Assembly: GCF_001953745.1 (NCBI RefSeq)
Contig: NZ_LWLN01000001.1
Span: 1,674,001 to 1,738,000 of the forward strand
Reading direction: 5' to 3'
Source: Natrinema saccharevitans
GTDB taxonomy: Archaea > Halobacteriota > Halobacteria > Halobacteriales > Natrialbaceae
Length of the DNA stretch: 64,000 bases
Shown one piece after another: positions 1 through 8,579 of the stretch; positions within the stretch are counted from its first letter, which is position 1; each line of letters opens with the position of its first letter. The notes beneath the pieces were generated by a model, which saw nothing but the letters and a program-made list of their open reading frames with translations, was not told the DNA's origin and did no database searches. A program made the position numbers and the translations under genes.

Positions 1-380
1 CCGGCACCGACGAAGCGCCCGGCCGCGTCGTCACGATGAACGGCAAGAAGTACAAGCAGTACCGCGGTATGGGGTCGGTCGGTGCGATGAAATCGGGCGA
101 CAGTGACCGCTACCTGAAAGACGAGCCCGAAGAGGAAGACGAGTACGTCCCCGAGGGCGTCGAGGCGGCGACCCCCTACAAGGGAACGCTCAAGTCCGAA
201 CTCCACCAGCTCGCGGGCGGCATGCAGTCGGGGATGGGATACGTCGGTGCCGAGACGATCCCCGAGTTCAAAGAGCGCAGCGAGTTCGTCCGCGTCTCCT
301 CGGCCGGACAGGCCGAGAGCCACGCCCACGACGTCGTCATCACCGACGAAGCGCCGAACTACTCGCCCGACAGCGAGTAG
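1..380 (+). CDS. guaB: IMP dehydrogenase, C-terminal part (truncated by window edge)
   Basis: This is the last ~125 residues of IMP dehydrogenase, which oxidises IMP to XMP with NAD+ in the first committed step of GMP synthesis. The reading frame is open from base 3 and the start lies outside the window. Recognisable family segments are YRGMGSVGAM (the IMP-binding loop near the active-site flap), a TPYKG segment, and QLAGGMQSGMGYVGA near the C-terminus. The tail is acidic, as expected in a halophile. The gene is convergent with the next one, with only four bases between the two stop codons. The CBS domains and catalytic Cys loop are outside the window, so completeness cannot be judged. Confidence 0.93.
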   Translation, partial: GTDEAPGRVVTMNGKKYKQYRGMGSVGAMKSGDSDRYLKDEPEEEDEYVPEGVEAATPYKGTLKSELHQLAGGMQSGMGYVGAETIPEFKERSEFVRVSSAGQAESHAHDVVITDEAPNYSPDSE

Positions 381-384
381 TCGC

Positions 385-996
385 TTACGGGTCGATCGGC
401 GGCGTCCGGAACGCACCCTCGTCGATCTCGGGGTCGTACTCCTCGATTGCGGCCCGGACGATGGTGAACACGGCGCGCTTGCTCCAGCGGGCCGTGTTGA
501 TGTGGAGGTCGTAGAACTCCCGGTCGTCGATGTCGATCTCGTAGTAGGACTCGTAGCGGCCGGCTTCGCTGACCTCGCGGACCCGCATCTCCGCCTCGGT
601 TTCGACGCGGTCGTCGATGCGCTCGAGGCGAACGGCTTCCGGCGCGTCGAGCCAGAGCCGCAGGTCGGCGCGGTCGCCGGCGATCCAGCCCGCCAGCCGC
701 GACTCGAGGATGAACGGCTTGTTCGACATGCCCCACTTTTCGGCGATCTGCTGGAGCCGCTGATCGAGTGCGCGGTCGATCTCGTCGGACTCGTCGGCCT
801 TGGCGATGAGCTGGTTGAGGCTCATATCGCGGTCCTCGGCGAGTTCCCGAAAGACCTCGCCGCCGGAGACGTAGGGACAGCCGATCGCGTCGGCGAGCTG
901 TTCACACAGCGTCGTCGCTCCACAGCCCGGCGGCCCGGAGACGGTGATGAACAGTGACGTGTCGATATCGACGGTCGAACCCTCTTGTGCGGCCAT
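385..996 (-). CDS. cmk: cytidylate kinase, archaeal type
   Basis: The gene probably encodes the archaeal (d)CMP kinase, which phosphorylates CMP with ATP in pyrimidine nucleotide supply. The protein of about 203 residues opens with the P-loop SGPPGCGATTL, followed by an NMP-binding region and an arginine-rich lid (residues about 100-150). The P-loop carries Ala where bacterial kinases have the conserved Lys. To my knowledge archaeal Cmk proteins often lack this Lys (GxGTT type), so this is a family trait and not damage. I chose the ATG at 996. An in-frame TTG ten codons upstream is possible but less likely. The C-terminal YDLHINT segment is typical of archaeal Cmk. Confidence 0.85.
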   Translation of the reverse strand: MAAQEGSTVDIDTSLFITVSGPPGCGATTLCEQLADAIGCPYVSGGEVFRELAEDRDMSLNQLIAKADESDEIDRALDQRLQQIAEKWGMSNKPFILESRLAGWIAGDRADLRLWLDAPEAVRLERIDDRVETEAEMRVREVSEAGRYESYYEIDIDDREFYDLHINTARWSKRAVFTIVRAAIEEYDPEIDEGAFRTPPIDP

Positions 997-1115
997 ACGT
1001 CGATACTCTCGGTCCCCGGTGAACAACTTTCCCCTCCGTCCTCGGGAGCGAAAGCGCTCGGATCGGTGGGAACGAGACGTAACCGCGGGATCGACCGTCG
1101 GGCGTGCCTCGTCGG

Positions 1116-1595
1116 TTACGGTGGAACGAATGCGTTACCACACTCGATACAGGTCAGGCGGAAGTCCCCGTCGTCGGTGAGTTCGAGGCCGTGACCGATC
1201 TCCTCCTCGCACTCCTGACAGTAGACCAGCGACTCGATCTGGTCCCAGTCGTGTTTGGACTTGGGCGCGCCGAAGGCGAAGCCGACGACCCGCTCGTCGG
1301 TGTCGTTGTAGCCGGTCTGGAAGTCGCCGGGTTCGAACCGGATCACCTCGCCCGCATCGACGATGACTTCGCCCTCTTCCGTATCGAAGGTCGCGGTGCC
1401 TTCCTGCACGTAGAACACTTCTTCCTGGTCGTGGTGGGTGTGCATGCCGCCCGAGAACGACTCGTCGGGCTCGAGTTCGAAGTAGTTCATCGCGAAGTCG
1501 CTGAATCCGAGCGCGTCCGAGATCGGCCGCCTGACGGAGTGGACGCCCATCGGGTTGACTTCGATCTCGACATCGTCGATCGCTGTTTTCTCCAT
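1116..1595 (-). CDS. cupin-domain protein with C-terminal zinc ribbon
   Basis: A 159-residue cytosolic protein. Residues ~35-110 form a cupin barrel: the HTHHDQEEVFYVQEG stretch supplies the His and Glu metal ligands of cupin motif 1, and the region around FEPGDFQTGYN fits motif 2. Residues ~122-156 contain CQEC and CIEC pairs, a probable zinc ribbon. The enzymatic role is unknown. Such halobacterial proteins are usually annotated only as cupin-domain proteins, and a sensor or regulatory role is as likely as catalysis. It is a single gene on the minus strand, divergent from the lipoprotein gene that follows. Confidence 0.8.
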   Translation of the reverse strand: MEKTAIDDVEIEVNPMGVHSVRRPISDALGFSDFAMNYFELEPDESFSGGMHTHHDQEEVFYVQEGTATFDTEEGEVIVDAGEVIRFEPGDFQTGYNDTDERVVGFAFGAPKSKHDWDQIESLVYCQECEEEIGHGLELTDDGDFRLTCIECGNAFVPP

Positions 1596-1720
1596 GTAGG
1601 AACGTTAGGATAATGAACCAAAAAGGTCGCGGGTGTCGATCTCTGTCACGCCGAGGGCCAGACGCGACCGACTCGGACCGAAGAGTAACGCATACAGTCG
1701 TCCACCACCGAGGGAACTAC

Positions 1721-2248
1721 GTGAACCGCCGTACGGCACTTCGAACTGCCGGGGTAGCCGCCGTCGCCGGACTGTCCGGCTGTCTCGATGCCCTGCGGGA
1801 ACACTATCAGGGCAGTTTCCAGGGGCTGATCCCGATCGAGATCAAAAGCGAGGCCGAACGCCACTACGACGTCGTCCTCGAGGCCTACGAGTCCGGCACC
1901 GACCGGCAGACCTACGACGAGAGCTACACCGTCACGCCCGACCAGCGGGTGTCGGCGCCGCATCTCGACGCGGTCGAGCAGAGCTTTCGAGTGACCAAGT
2001 TCGTGGACGCGGACGGCGAGCGGACGACCAGGGAGACGACGATCAGGCCCGAAACCGAACTCGTGACCGTTCGGATCACCGACGACGACCTGATGCTGGA
2101 CATCGATCGCAGCGACGAGGTTGAGGGACAGCCGGAACCGCCGTCCGAACCGCCGGACGGCCCCGCCGGGAACGGATCGAACGTGAGCGACGGCGACCCG
2201 ACGAACGCGACCGAGACGAACGGAACGACCGACGGCGACTCAGCGTAG
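1721..2248 (+). CDS. Tat-exported lipoprotein of unknown function
   Basis: The 175-residue product starts at a GTG (1721) with NRRTALRTAGVAAVAGLSGC, a twin-arginine signal followed by a lipobox, so it is predicted to be exported folded and anchored by a lipid on the Cys. I preferred this start over one at 1613 because it puts the RR motif at the N-terminus. The mature part (roughly residues 25-140) looks like a beta-rich domain; after it comes a low-complexity Pro/Asn/Thr/Gly tail. I do not recognise the family. Similar small Tat lipoproteins are abundant on haloarchaeal cell surfaces. Confidence 0.8.
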   Translation: MNRRTALRTAGVAAVAGLSGCLDALREHYQGSFQGLIPIEIKSEAERHYDVVLEAYESGTDRQTYDESYTVTPDQRVSAPHLDAVEQSFRVTKFVDADGERTTRETTIRPETELVTVRITDDDLMLDIDRSDEVEGQPEPPSEPPDGPAGNGSNVSDGDPTNATETNGTTDGDSA

Positions 2249-2316
2249 CCGACGACGCGCTCGGTGTCCTCTTTTCGGCGGGAGCGACCGATCGCGGACA
2301 GCGAGATCGCGGCCGG

Positions 2317-4080
2317 TCAGGGGTAGGGGTGGAACGCCCGCTCGAGGCGCGGTTCGAAGCCGAGGTCCGCGGGGACCGTCTCGGCTCGCTCACCGAAGTA
2401 GGGCGCGTCGGTGAACAGCGGTTGCGCGCCGGGGACGACGACCCGGACGGCCTCGAACCCGAGCCGTTCGACATCCCGTGTCGTCAACCGCGCCGCGTGC
2501 GGTGTCAGCCCCGCGTCGGCGACCCGATCGACCAGCGCCTCGAGCCGGCCCCGCCCGGTCGGAACGGAATCGGGACCGACGCTCTCGGCGGGGACGGTCG
2601 AGTCGGCGTCGACGAACGCCCGCGCTCGCTCCGGGAAGGCGGCGTGGGTGCCGATCTCGCCGCCCGCCGACTCGGCCTCGTCGGGGCCGAGGCTCCGCAG
2701 TTCCATCCAGTTCTGGAGCGCCTCCTCGAGGGCCGCCCTCGCGGCCGCCGCGGCGTCGAGGCCGGCCGCCGAGCCGACGGCGAAGGCCGGCCACGCGTCG
2801 TCCTCGGGCGCGACCGCGTCGTCCCCGAGGGTAGCCACATCCCGGTGAACCGCGACGGCCACCACGGGGACGTCGACGTCCTGCGTCACGAGCAGCGGCG
2901 TCACCGACAGCCCCTGACTCGCCGCGCGGCGCTCGAGGCGGTCGAACGCCGGGTCCTCGACCGATAGCCCGAGCGGGTCGAACGTCGAGTACCACGCGAG
3001 CATGGTCGCGTCGCGCTCGATGACTTCGGTCAGCCCGGAGACGAGCGCGTCGACCGTCGAGGAGCCCAGCCCGAGCCCGGTCGTGATCGGCGGGACCAGC
3101 GCCGGGCCGGGCTGGGGGAACTGGACCGCAGCGGCCGGCAGGTGGACCTGCTCGCGGGTTTCGAGATTCTCGCCGGGGACCCAGCGGTGTTCGGCGGCGG
3201 AGTCGTATGCGGGGCCGTCGTCCGGCCGGACCAGATCGGTCGGCGGGACCGGATTCTCGAGGTCGCCCTCGCTCGCGTGGACGAAGTCGCGCTCGCGGTA
3301 GACGCCGGCGCAGTAGCGCTCGAGGCCCTCGCCGACGGCCTTCATCAGCGCGGCGTTCCAGTCGTCGGCGACGCCGGCGGCCTGTCGCGGCGCGCTCGCG
3401 TCGCTGTAGGCGGTCGTGTCCGCGATCGTCGCGAGGTAGTACGGCGACGGGAACGACTCGACCTCGGCGATACTCCCGACCGGGCCGACCCGATCGTCGA
3501 TCGCCCGCTCGGCGGCCTCGACGGCCGCCTCGAGGCCGAGCGAGTCCGCGTCGTCGCGCTCGAGCGTTCGATCCCGCTCGCCGTCGGCACACCCGCAACC
3601 GGGAACCGGCAGCAGTTCGCGGCGAGCGTAGGGCAGTTCCCGAACCGCACCGATAATCGAGCGCTCGTCGCCCGAGAGGACGCGCACGCACTCCCGGCCG
3701 GCGACGGCACCGGCCAGCCGCGCCGCGCTCCGGTCAGCGCCCGGAGCGTCGGCCCGCTCCTCGAGGTGGGACCCGACGCGGGCGCGCAGGCAGTCGAAGC
3801 AGGCGGTCGCGGGGGCGAACCCGGAGACTGCGGCGTCGACCGCGGGGATCGGGTAGCCGCCGACGCCGCCGATCTCGACGGCGATCCAGGGGGTGTCCCC
3901 CGCTCGTGCGGCCTCGTTTGCCCGTTCGAACGTCGCCGCGCCGGCGACGTCGCTGACGACCGCGAACCGAGCGTCGCCGATCGCCGCTGCCTCGGCCTCC
4001 CGGACGCCGACGTCGACGTCTTCGAGCGCGGTGACGACCGCCTTGCGAACCGGATCGTCACCCACGACGTGGATTTGCAT
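2317..4080 (-). CDS. YcaO-domain protein with cysteine-rich N-terminal region
   Basis: This 587-residue protein carries an ATP-dependent YcaO domain from about residue 185 to the end. The family activates peptide backbone amides to make azoline heterocycles or thioamides. Supporting signatures are MKAVGEGLERYCAG (residues ~247-259), GLGLGSSTVDALVSGLTEVI and AALEEALQNWM, which fit the Glu-rich nucleotide-binding segments of YcaO. The protein ends in HPYP, a short echo of the proline-rich C-terminus of peptide cyclodehydratases. The first ~170 residues resemble a dinucleotide-fold partner domain and contain CFDC (94-97) and CGC (162-164), which could bind zinc as in fused cyclodehydratases. No precursor peptide, TfuA or dehydrogenase gene is visible nearby, so the substrate is unknown. 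Confidence 0.82.
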   Translation of the reverse strand: MQIHVVGDDPVRKAVVTALEDVDVGVREAEAAAIGDARFAVVSDVAGAATFERANEAARAGDTPWIAVEIGGVGGYPIPAVDAAVSGFAPATACFDCLRARVGSHLEERADAPGADRSAARLAGAVAGRECVRVLSGDERSIIGAVRELPYARRELLPVPGCGCADGERDRTLERDDADSLGLEAAVEAAERAIDDRVGPVGSIAEVESFPSPYYLATIADTTAYSDASAPRQAAGVADDWNAALMKAVGEGLERYCAGVYRERDFVHASEGDLENPVPPTDLVRPDDGPAYDSAAEHRWVPGENLETREQVHLPAAAVQFPQPGPALVPPITTGLGLGSSTVDALVSGLTEVIERDATMLAWYSTFDPLGLSVEDPAFDRLERRAASQGLSVTPLLVTQDVDVPVVAVAVHRDVATLGDDAVAPEDDAWPAFAVGSAAGLDAAAAARAALEEALQNWMELRSLGPDEAESAGGEIGTHAAFPERARAFVDADSTVPAESVGPDSVPTGRGRLEALVDRVADAGLTPHAARLTTRDVERLGFEAVRVVVPGAQPLFTDAPYFGERAETVPADLGFEPRLERAFHPYP

Positions 4081-4152
4081 ACCCCTATCTGCTCTCGCGG
4101 CCGGGAAAAACGCCCCGCTCGAGTGCCGCGGGCTCAGTCGTCGGCCGCCGCG

Positions 4153-5604
4153 TTAGTCGTCGGTACTCGCGTCGGCCTCGCCGACCTCGAGGTCGTCGCC
4201 GGAGGCGGGGGCCATCGGATCGTCGGTAACGTTGGCGTCTTGCCACGTTCCACGGCGGTACCAGCCGTAGGCCAGCGCCGCACCGACGACGTTCGAGACC
4301 GCGAAGGCGACCCAGATTCCGCGGTAGTCGTAGGCCGTCGCGAGGCCGTAGGCGATCGGGAGCCGCACGAGCGCGTAGATCACGATGACGATCGCGGCCG
4401 CGGTCAGGGTCTTGCCGGTGCCACGGAAGCTACCGTTGTAGGCCCGCATCACCCCGATAAAGCCGAAGGAGGGAGCGACGTACCGGATGAACGTCGTCCC
4501 GATTTCGATGACCTCGGGATTGTCGGTGAACGCGGCGGTGATCGGCTCCGCGGCGAGCCACGCCACGACGCCCATCGCCCCGAGGACGACGAACATCGTC
4601 CGGGCGGCGAAGTCCGCCGCGGCTTTCGCCCGCTCGGGTTTGCCCGCGCCGACGTTCTGGCCGGTCATCGTTTCGACGCCGCGGGCGACCGCGATCGCCG
4701 GCAGGAAGATGACCGAGAAGACGCGGGTCCCGATCCCGTAGGCCGCCACGACCGTGTCCGGGAAGAACGCGACGATCACCAGCAGCAGGTTGATCGACAG
4801 CGCCCGACCCATCCCCTCGATCGAGGCGGGGAAGCCGATGCTCACGAGCTTCTTCGCGAACGAGAGGTCGGGCCGCATCTGGGCCAGTCGGATCCGGACG
4901 CCCCGGACGCCGCTGAACATGATGGCCAGCCCGACCACGAGCGCGAGCGAGCGCGAGAAGACCGTCGCGATCGCCGCACCCTCGATCCCGAGTTCGGGGA
5001 ACGGCCCCCAGCCGAAGATCACGAACGGGTCGAGGATCACGTTGAGCAGGACCGAACCGAACATCACGAGCATCGGCGTGATCGTGTCGCCGTATCCGCG
5101 CATCAAGGCGATGAAGACGAAGAACCCGAACATGAAGGGCATCCCGAGCGAGATGACCTGCATGTAGTCGGTCGCCAGCGGCAACACGGCCTCGGAAGCG
5201 CCGAGCAGTCCGAGCAGTTCCTCGACGAAGACGTAGCCGACGACGCCGAGTAGCAGCGCCGCGAGCAGCGACAGCGCGACGGTCTGAGAGGCGGCGTACT
5301 CGGCGTCTGACTCCTCGTCGGCGCCGATGTACTGGGCGACGAGGACGCTCCCGGCCACCGAGAGCCCCATCCCGACCGAAATGAGCAGAAAGACCATCGG
5401 GAACGCGAAGCTGATCGCCGCCAAGGCCTCGGTGCTGTACTGGCCAAGCCAGAACGTGTCGATGAGGTTGTAGGCGGTCTGCAACAGGTTCGTCACGATG
5501 ATCGGCAGCGAGAGATAGAACAGCGGTTTCGCGATCCCGCCCTCGGTCAGGTCGAACTCCTCGCGACCCTTGAACAGACCGGAGAGTCGAGATAACAAGC
5601 TCAT
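4153..5604 (-). CDS. MATE-family multidrug/cation efflux transporter
   Basis: A 483-residue integral membrane protein with about twelve hydrophobic helices in two similar halves, as in the MATE (NorM/DinF) family that exports drugs or metabolites against Na+ or H+ uptake. Family-like segments include PIIVTNLLQTAYNLIDTFW in helix 1, MRGYGDTITPM after the sixth helix, and FRGTGKT in the second half. The tail is acidic and cytosolic. Its start overlaps the stop of the upstream tetR gene by four bases (ATGA), so the two are almost certainly co-transcribed and the regulator probably controls the pump. The substrate cannot be told from sequence. Confidence 0.9.
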   Translation of the reverse strand: MSLLSRLSGLFKGREEFDLTEGGIAKPLFYLSLPIIVTNLLQTAYNLIDTFWLGQYSTEALAAISFAFPMVFLLISVGMGLSVAGSVLVAQYIGADEESDAEYAASQTVALSLLAALLLGVVGYVFVEELLGLLGASEAVLPLATDYMQVISLGMPFMFGFFVFIALMRGYGDTITPMLVMFGSVLLNVILDPFVIFGWGPFPELGIEGAAIATVFSRSLALVVGLAIMFSGVRGVRIRLAQMRPDLSFAKKLVSIGFPASIEGMGRALSINLLLVIVAFFPDTVVAAYGIGTRVFSVIFLPAIAVARGVETMTGQNVGAGKPERAKAAADFAARTMFVVLGAMGVVAWLAAEPITAAFTDNPEVIEIGTTFIRYVAPSFGFIGVMRAYNGSFRGTGKTLTAAAIVIVIYALVRLPIAYGLATAYDYRGIWVAFAVSNVVGAALAYGWYRRGTWQDANVTDDPMAPASGDDLEVGEADASTDD

Positions 5605-6227
5605 TCCTCGGTCCTCGCGTCAGCCTCGAGCGACGGTCCGTCCCGTTCGTCCGACGCGAGACACAGAGTCTCGTCGATGTACGAGTGGACGTACTCCAGC
5701 GTCCGTTCCGGCGGTCGGTCCACCGCGGTCGCCCGCGTCTGTGCGCCGTGAAACAGCGTGACCAGGAAGTCGGCGGTCGCCTCGGGATCGACGTCCGAGC
5801 GGAACTCGCCCGCTTCGATCCCCTCGGCGACGAGATCGGCGATGCGATCCCTGGTGGCACGGTCGAACCCACGCAGTCGCTCCCGGTAGGCCTCGTTGTA
5901 GGGCGACTGGGCCTTGATCTCGAGGATCGCCGTTCGGAACTCCACGGCGTCTTCGTCGTCGGCGGTCAGCAGTTCGTCGAGGAACTCGTGGAGTCGCTCG
6001 GCCGGCGTCTCGCCCGGGATCGTCTCGGTTCGCTCCTCGAACTGCGTCAGCAGAAACTCCAGAAACGACTCGAGCAGGTCCTGTTTACCGTCGAAGTGGT
6101 AGTGAATCGTTCCCTTGCTCTTGTCCGACTCCGCGGCGATGTCCTGCATCGTCAACTCCGCGTAGCCGTGCTTGCACAGCGCCCGATACGTCGCGTCCAT
6201 GAGATCGGCGATCGTCTCGTCAGTCAT
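5601..6227 (-). CDS. TetR/AcrR-family transcriptional regulator
   Basis: A 208-residue regulator whose N-terminal ~55 residues form the TetR-type helix-turn-helix (MQDIAAESDKSKGTIHYHF, ending in the usual YHF turn). The all-alpha remainder is the ligand-binding/dimerisation domain. It is the first gene of a two-gene operon with the MATE exporter. A perfect 14-bp palindrome lies 26 bases upstream of its start codon, where a repressor would block the promoter. Autoregulation and drug- or metabolite-induced derepression of the pump are inferred from this layout. Confidence 0.92.
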   Translation of the reverse strand: MTDETIADLMDATYRALCKHGYAELTMQDIAAESDKSKGTIHYHFDGKQDLLESFLEFLLTQFEERTETIPGETPAERLHEFLDELLTADDEDAVEFRTAILEIKAQSPYNEAYRERLRGFDRATRDRIADLVAEGIEAGEFRSDVDPEATADFLVTLFHGAQTRATAVDRPPERTLEYVHSYIDETLCLASDERDGPSLEADARTEE

Positions 6228-6252
6228 GTAGAAGAGTCCTACACTAACTTAC

Positions 6253-6266
6253 TGACTGGCCAGTCA
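6253..6266. promoter_or_regulatory. palindromic operator upstream of tetR-MATE
   Basis: TGACTGGCCAGTCA is a perfect 14-bp inverted repeat placed 26 bases before the tetR start codon, in the core promoter region of the minus-strand operon. It is the obvious candidate binding site for the TetR protein encoded next to it. The role is inferred from position and symmetry. Confidence 0.6.
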
Positions 6267-6353
6267 AAAGCGCTTCGTAACCGGGCGATCACGTTCGGGT
6301 GCTGCGGCGTCACGGAACGAAGCGGGACGCGGCGGCGTCAGCGAGGCGTCGAC

Positions 6354-6800
6354 TCAGTCCCGCTCGCGGAGACGCTCGAGGACCTCCTCGGCGTTTGCGA
6401 CGGCTTTCTCCTTCTTCGCGGGGTAGGCTTCGACCTTCCCGCGGAAGGTGATGCCGTCGCCGAGGCGTACGTCGCCCGCGAAGGCGGCCTGTTTATCGAG
6501 TCGCAGGAAGAGTTCGGTGTTTTCCGTGACCCGCTCGTCGAGTTCGTCGATCAGATCGTCGAAAGACTCGAGGTCGGCCAGCCGCGAGAGGACGTGGCGA
6601 ACGTCGTCGGCGTTCTCGACGCGGGCCGAGAGGACGAGAATGCGGTCGCCGTAGTGGCCCTCGCTCTCGGTGCGTTCGATCTCGAAGGGCTCGTCGTCGT
6701 CGGGGAGGAAGGTTCGCAGCGCCTCCTCGACGCGTTTCTCGTCCTCGGTGGCGTAGCAGAACGTCCGTAAATCGACGTAGTGAAGCGGGATCTGTGGCAT
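6354..6800 (-). CDS. RNA-binding protein, exosome-subunit-like (COG1325 type)
   Basis: A 148-residue acidic protein beginning PQIPLHYVDLRTFCYATED. It resembles the archaeal family annotated as a predicted exosome subunit or RNA-binding protein with a ribosomal L5-like fold. Two family-like parts are visible: an N-terminal half with HATEDE-type alternating strands and GHYGDRILVLSARV, and a C-terminal half with LRLDKQAAFAGDVRLG and a Lys/Glu-rich last helix. The likely role is RNA processing or decay. The ATG at 6800 was chosen because the longer reading frame upstream is unlike protein-coding sequence of this family. Confidence 0.78.
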   Translation of the reverse strand: MPQIPLHYVDLRTFCYATEDEKRVEEALRTFLPDDDEPFEIERTESEGHYGDRILVLSARVENADDVRHVLSRLADLESFDDLIDELDERVTENTELFLRLDKQAAFAGDVRLGDGITFRGKVEAYPAKKEKAVANAEEVLERLRERD

Positions 6801-6889
6801 CGACGGTTCGAATGGGTGTGGGATAGTGGTCGGCCGGCGCGATGGTAGCGAATGCAACGCCGTCGGGCGTGACTGACCCGCGGGCGGCG

Positions 6890-7090
6890 TTACTCTTCGT
6901 CTGCGTCTTCGTCGTCGGCCGCCTCGAGGTCGTCCTCGGGAACGCCGGCCTCCTGGCCGTCCTCGAAGCTGATGGTGTAGGTGACGTCACCGAACATCGA
7001 CTCCATCGTCTGGGTGATGGTCCCGATCTCGCCGTCGAACTCGCTGTGCTCGTCGTGCAACACGACGCGATCGTCTTCCTCGAAGCTCAT
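6890..7090 (-). CDS. small acidic SH3/KOW-like protein
   Basis: A 66-residue protein. Its first ~45 residues (DDRVVLHDEH, GEIGTITQ, YTISFEDGQEAGVPEDDL) look like a small SH3-type beta barrel of the KOW/DUF1918 kind, followed by an all-acidic tail. Such domains often bind nucleic acid or ribosomal partners, but no function is known here. It lies upstream of, and on the same strand as, the exosome-like gene with ~90 bases between. Confidence 0.65.
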   Translation of the reverse strand: MSFEEDDRVVLHDEHSEFDGEIGTITQTMESMFGDVTYTISFEDGQEAGVPEDDLEAADDEDADEE

Positions 7091-7276
7091 AGCCGATGCT
7101 TCCCCGCGGTCGCGTAAAAAGGGACTGATTCACCACTGGGGCCCGTCGATCACAGTCGCCTGCGGGCTGGCCCCCACTGTCGAGTGCGACACGTACCGGT
7201 GACGGCCGCTTGGAGAGTCGTCTCGAGTATCGCGTACCGATCGCGACTACCGCGGCAGCCGGCGATAGCGGGGCGG

Positions 7277-7453
7277 TCAGCGCTCGTTCTCGAGGGCGAC
7301 GACGGTGTCGGACATGAGCCACGCGTCGTCGCTCGAGACGTCCTCGATACTCAGTGCGAAAAACGAGTCGCGGCCGTCGTCGACGGTGATTCGGTAGCTG
7401 CGACTCCGTAGCGAATCGGTCCGTTCGGTCGTCTCCGATCGGGCTGGCTCCAC
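7277..7453 (-). CDS. 58-residue halobacterial protein, DUF7331-like
   Basis: A short gene read by hand: a GTG at 7453 opens VEPARSETTERTDSLRSRSY, and the product ends DTVVALENER before TGA at 7277. The central stretch YRITVDDGRDSFFALSIEDV followed by SSDDAWLMSDT looks like a small halobacterial family that I believe is filed as DUF7331. The codon pattern, with strong G/C at third positions throughout, supports real coding. Function unknown. It has no close operon partner. Confidence 0.62.
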   Translation of the reverse strand: MEPARSETTERTDSLRSRSYRITVDDGRDSFFALSIEDVSSDDAWLMSDTVVALENER

Positions 7454-7739
7454 AGGCGTCTTCGGGGGTCAGCGCCCATAACTCGCTCGGTCCGCCTCTC
7501 ACGCCGCCGATCGCCCGCCGGCTCGGGGGAGCCAGCAACCGAACCCGACCGGCCGCGACGCTGGCCCCGTACCGTTTCGTGAGTCCCCGCGTTCGTATCG
7601 CGGTACGTGAATCTGACTACACGAACGGGTAGAAATAGTTCAGGGGGTATGTGAGAACGGCAAAACGAGCGCCGCCGTCTCCGATTTCGGACGCTGCGAC
7701 GGTCGGTGGAGTCCGGTCGGCCGAGACGAGTCGATCCCG

Positions 7740-8429
7740 TTACGCCTCGAGTTCGACGCCGAGTTCCGCGAGCAGCGTTTCGGCGGCTGCCGACGAGGAA
7801 CCGGGGCCGCGGGCGGTGATCAGGTCGCCGTCGACGGTGACGCTAGTGTCGGACTCGAGTTCGGCGTCCCAGTTGCCGCCGGCGGCTTTCACTTCGTCCT
7901 CGGTCCAGTAGGGCAGCTTGCGGCCGTCGGGCATGCGGTCCTGTTCGTCGACGATGCCCTCCTCCCACGCGTTGGGGAAGCCGGTCACGTCGCGGCCGTT
8001 GACGATGAACGCGCCGTGGCTGTCGCGGGCGAACCCGAGGATTCCGACGGCGTGACAGACGACGAGCGCCTTCCCGTTGCCCTCGACGGCGTCTCGCAGG
8101 AGTTGCCGTGCGTGTTTGTCCTGGTTGATGTCCCACGCGGTCCCGTGACCACCAGGGAAGACGACGGCGTCGTACCCCTCCGCATCGGCCTGTGCGACCG
8201 GAATCGGATCGTTCAGCCGCTCGTCGGTCTCGTGGACCTCGCGGACGCGTTCTGCGGTCTCCTCGCCGACCTCGTCCGGATCGACCGATCGCTCGTCGAT
8301 GACCGGCGGACTCCCCGACGGCGTCGCGACCGTGATCTCGACGCCCGCCGCCGAGAGCGTCTCGAGCGGCTCGACGCATTCTTCTCCCCAGTACCCTTCT
8401 TCGCTGACGACGAATAGTGCGTCCGTCAT
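7740..8429 (-). CDS. DJ-1/PfpI-family protein (class I glutamine amidotransferase-like)
   Basis: A 229-residue DJ-1/PfpI-fold protein. FPGGHGTAWDI and the nucleophile elbow LVVCHAVGILGF show the conserved Cys-His pair, and the N-terminal LFVVSEEGYWGEE segment carries the acidic residue that activates the Cys. Members act as glyoxalase III/deglycase-type stress proteins or Hsp31-like chaperones. The larger size and the insertion around NAWEEGIVDEQD are closer to the Hsp31/glyoxalase III branch than to small PfpI proteases. The ATG at 8429 fits the domain start. It is divergent from the Hsp20 gene, which agrees with a stress-response role but does not prove it. Confidence 0.85.
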   Translation of the reverse strand: MTDALFVVSEEGYWGEECVEPLETLSAAGVEITVATPSGSPPVIDERSVDPDEVGEETAERVREVHETDERLNDPIPVAQADAEGYDAVVFPGGHGTAWDINQDKHARQLLRDAVEGNGKALVVCHAVGILGFARDSHGAFIVNGRDVTGFPNAWEEGIVDEQDRMPDGRKLPYWTEDEVKAAGGNWDAELESDTSVTVDGDLITARGPGSSSAAAETLLAELGVELEA

Positions 8430-8579
8430 GCATCCTCCCCTAAAACGGGGAGCATAAAAACGGCCAGTCCACCCCTCGATTCTGCCGCAAGTCCCCCCGC
8501 TAACAGGTTGGTGTGCGAGACAGTCACGCGGGTAGGGAGTGGCCTTTTTCGCCGTCGGCGATCTACGGTACGTGCTACC

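Noticed and set aside
3142..5253. A 703-residue plus-strand frame opposite the YcaO and MATE genes
   Set aside because: It is the antisense shadow of two well-recognised genes. Long stop-free antisense frames are expected at this GC content, and the product is Arg/Asp repeats without a motif.
6354..6857. Longer start for the exosome-like gene at 6857
   Set aside because: The extra 19 residues are Pro/Arg-rich and unlike the family, and the ATG at 6800 starts right at the conserved PQIPLHYVDLR segment.
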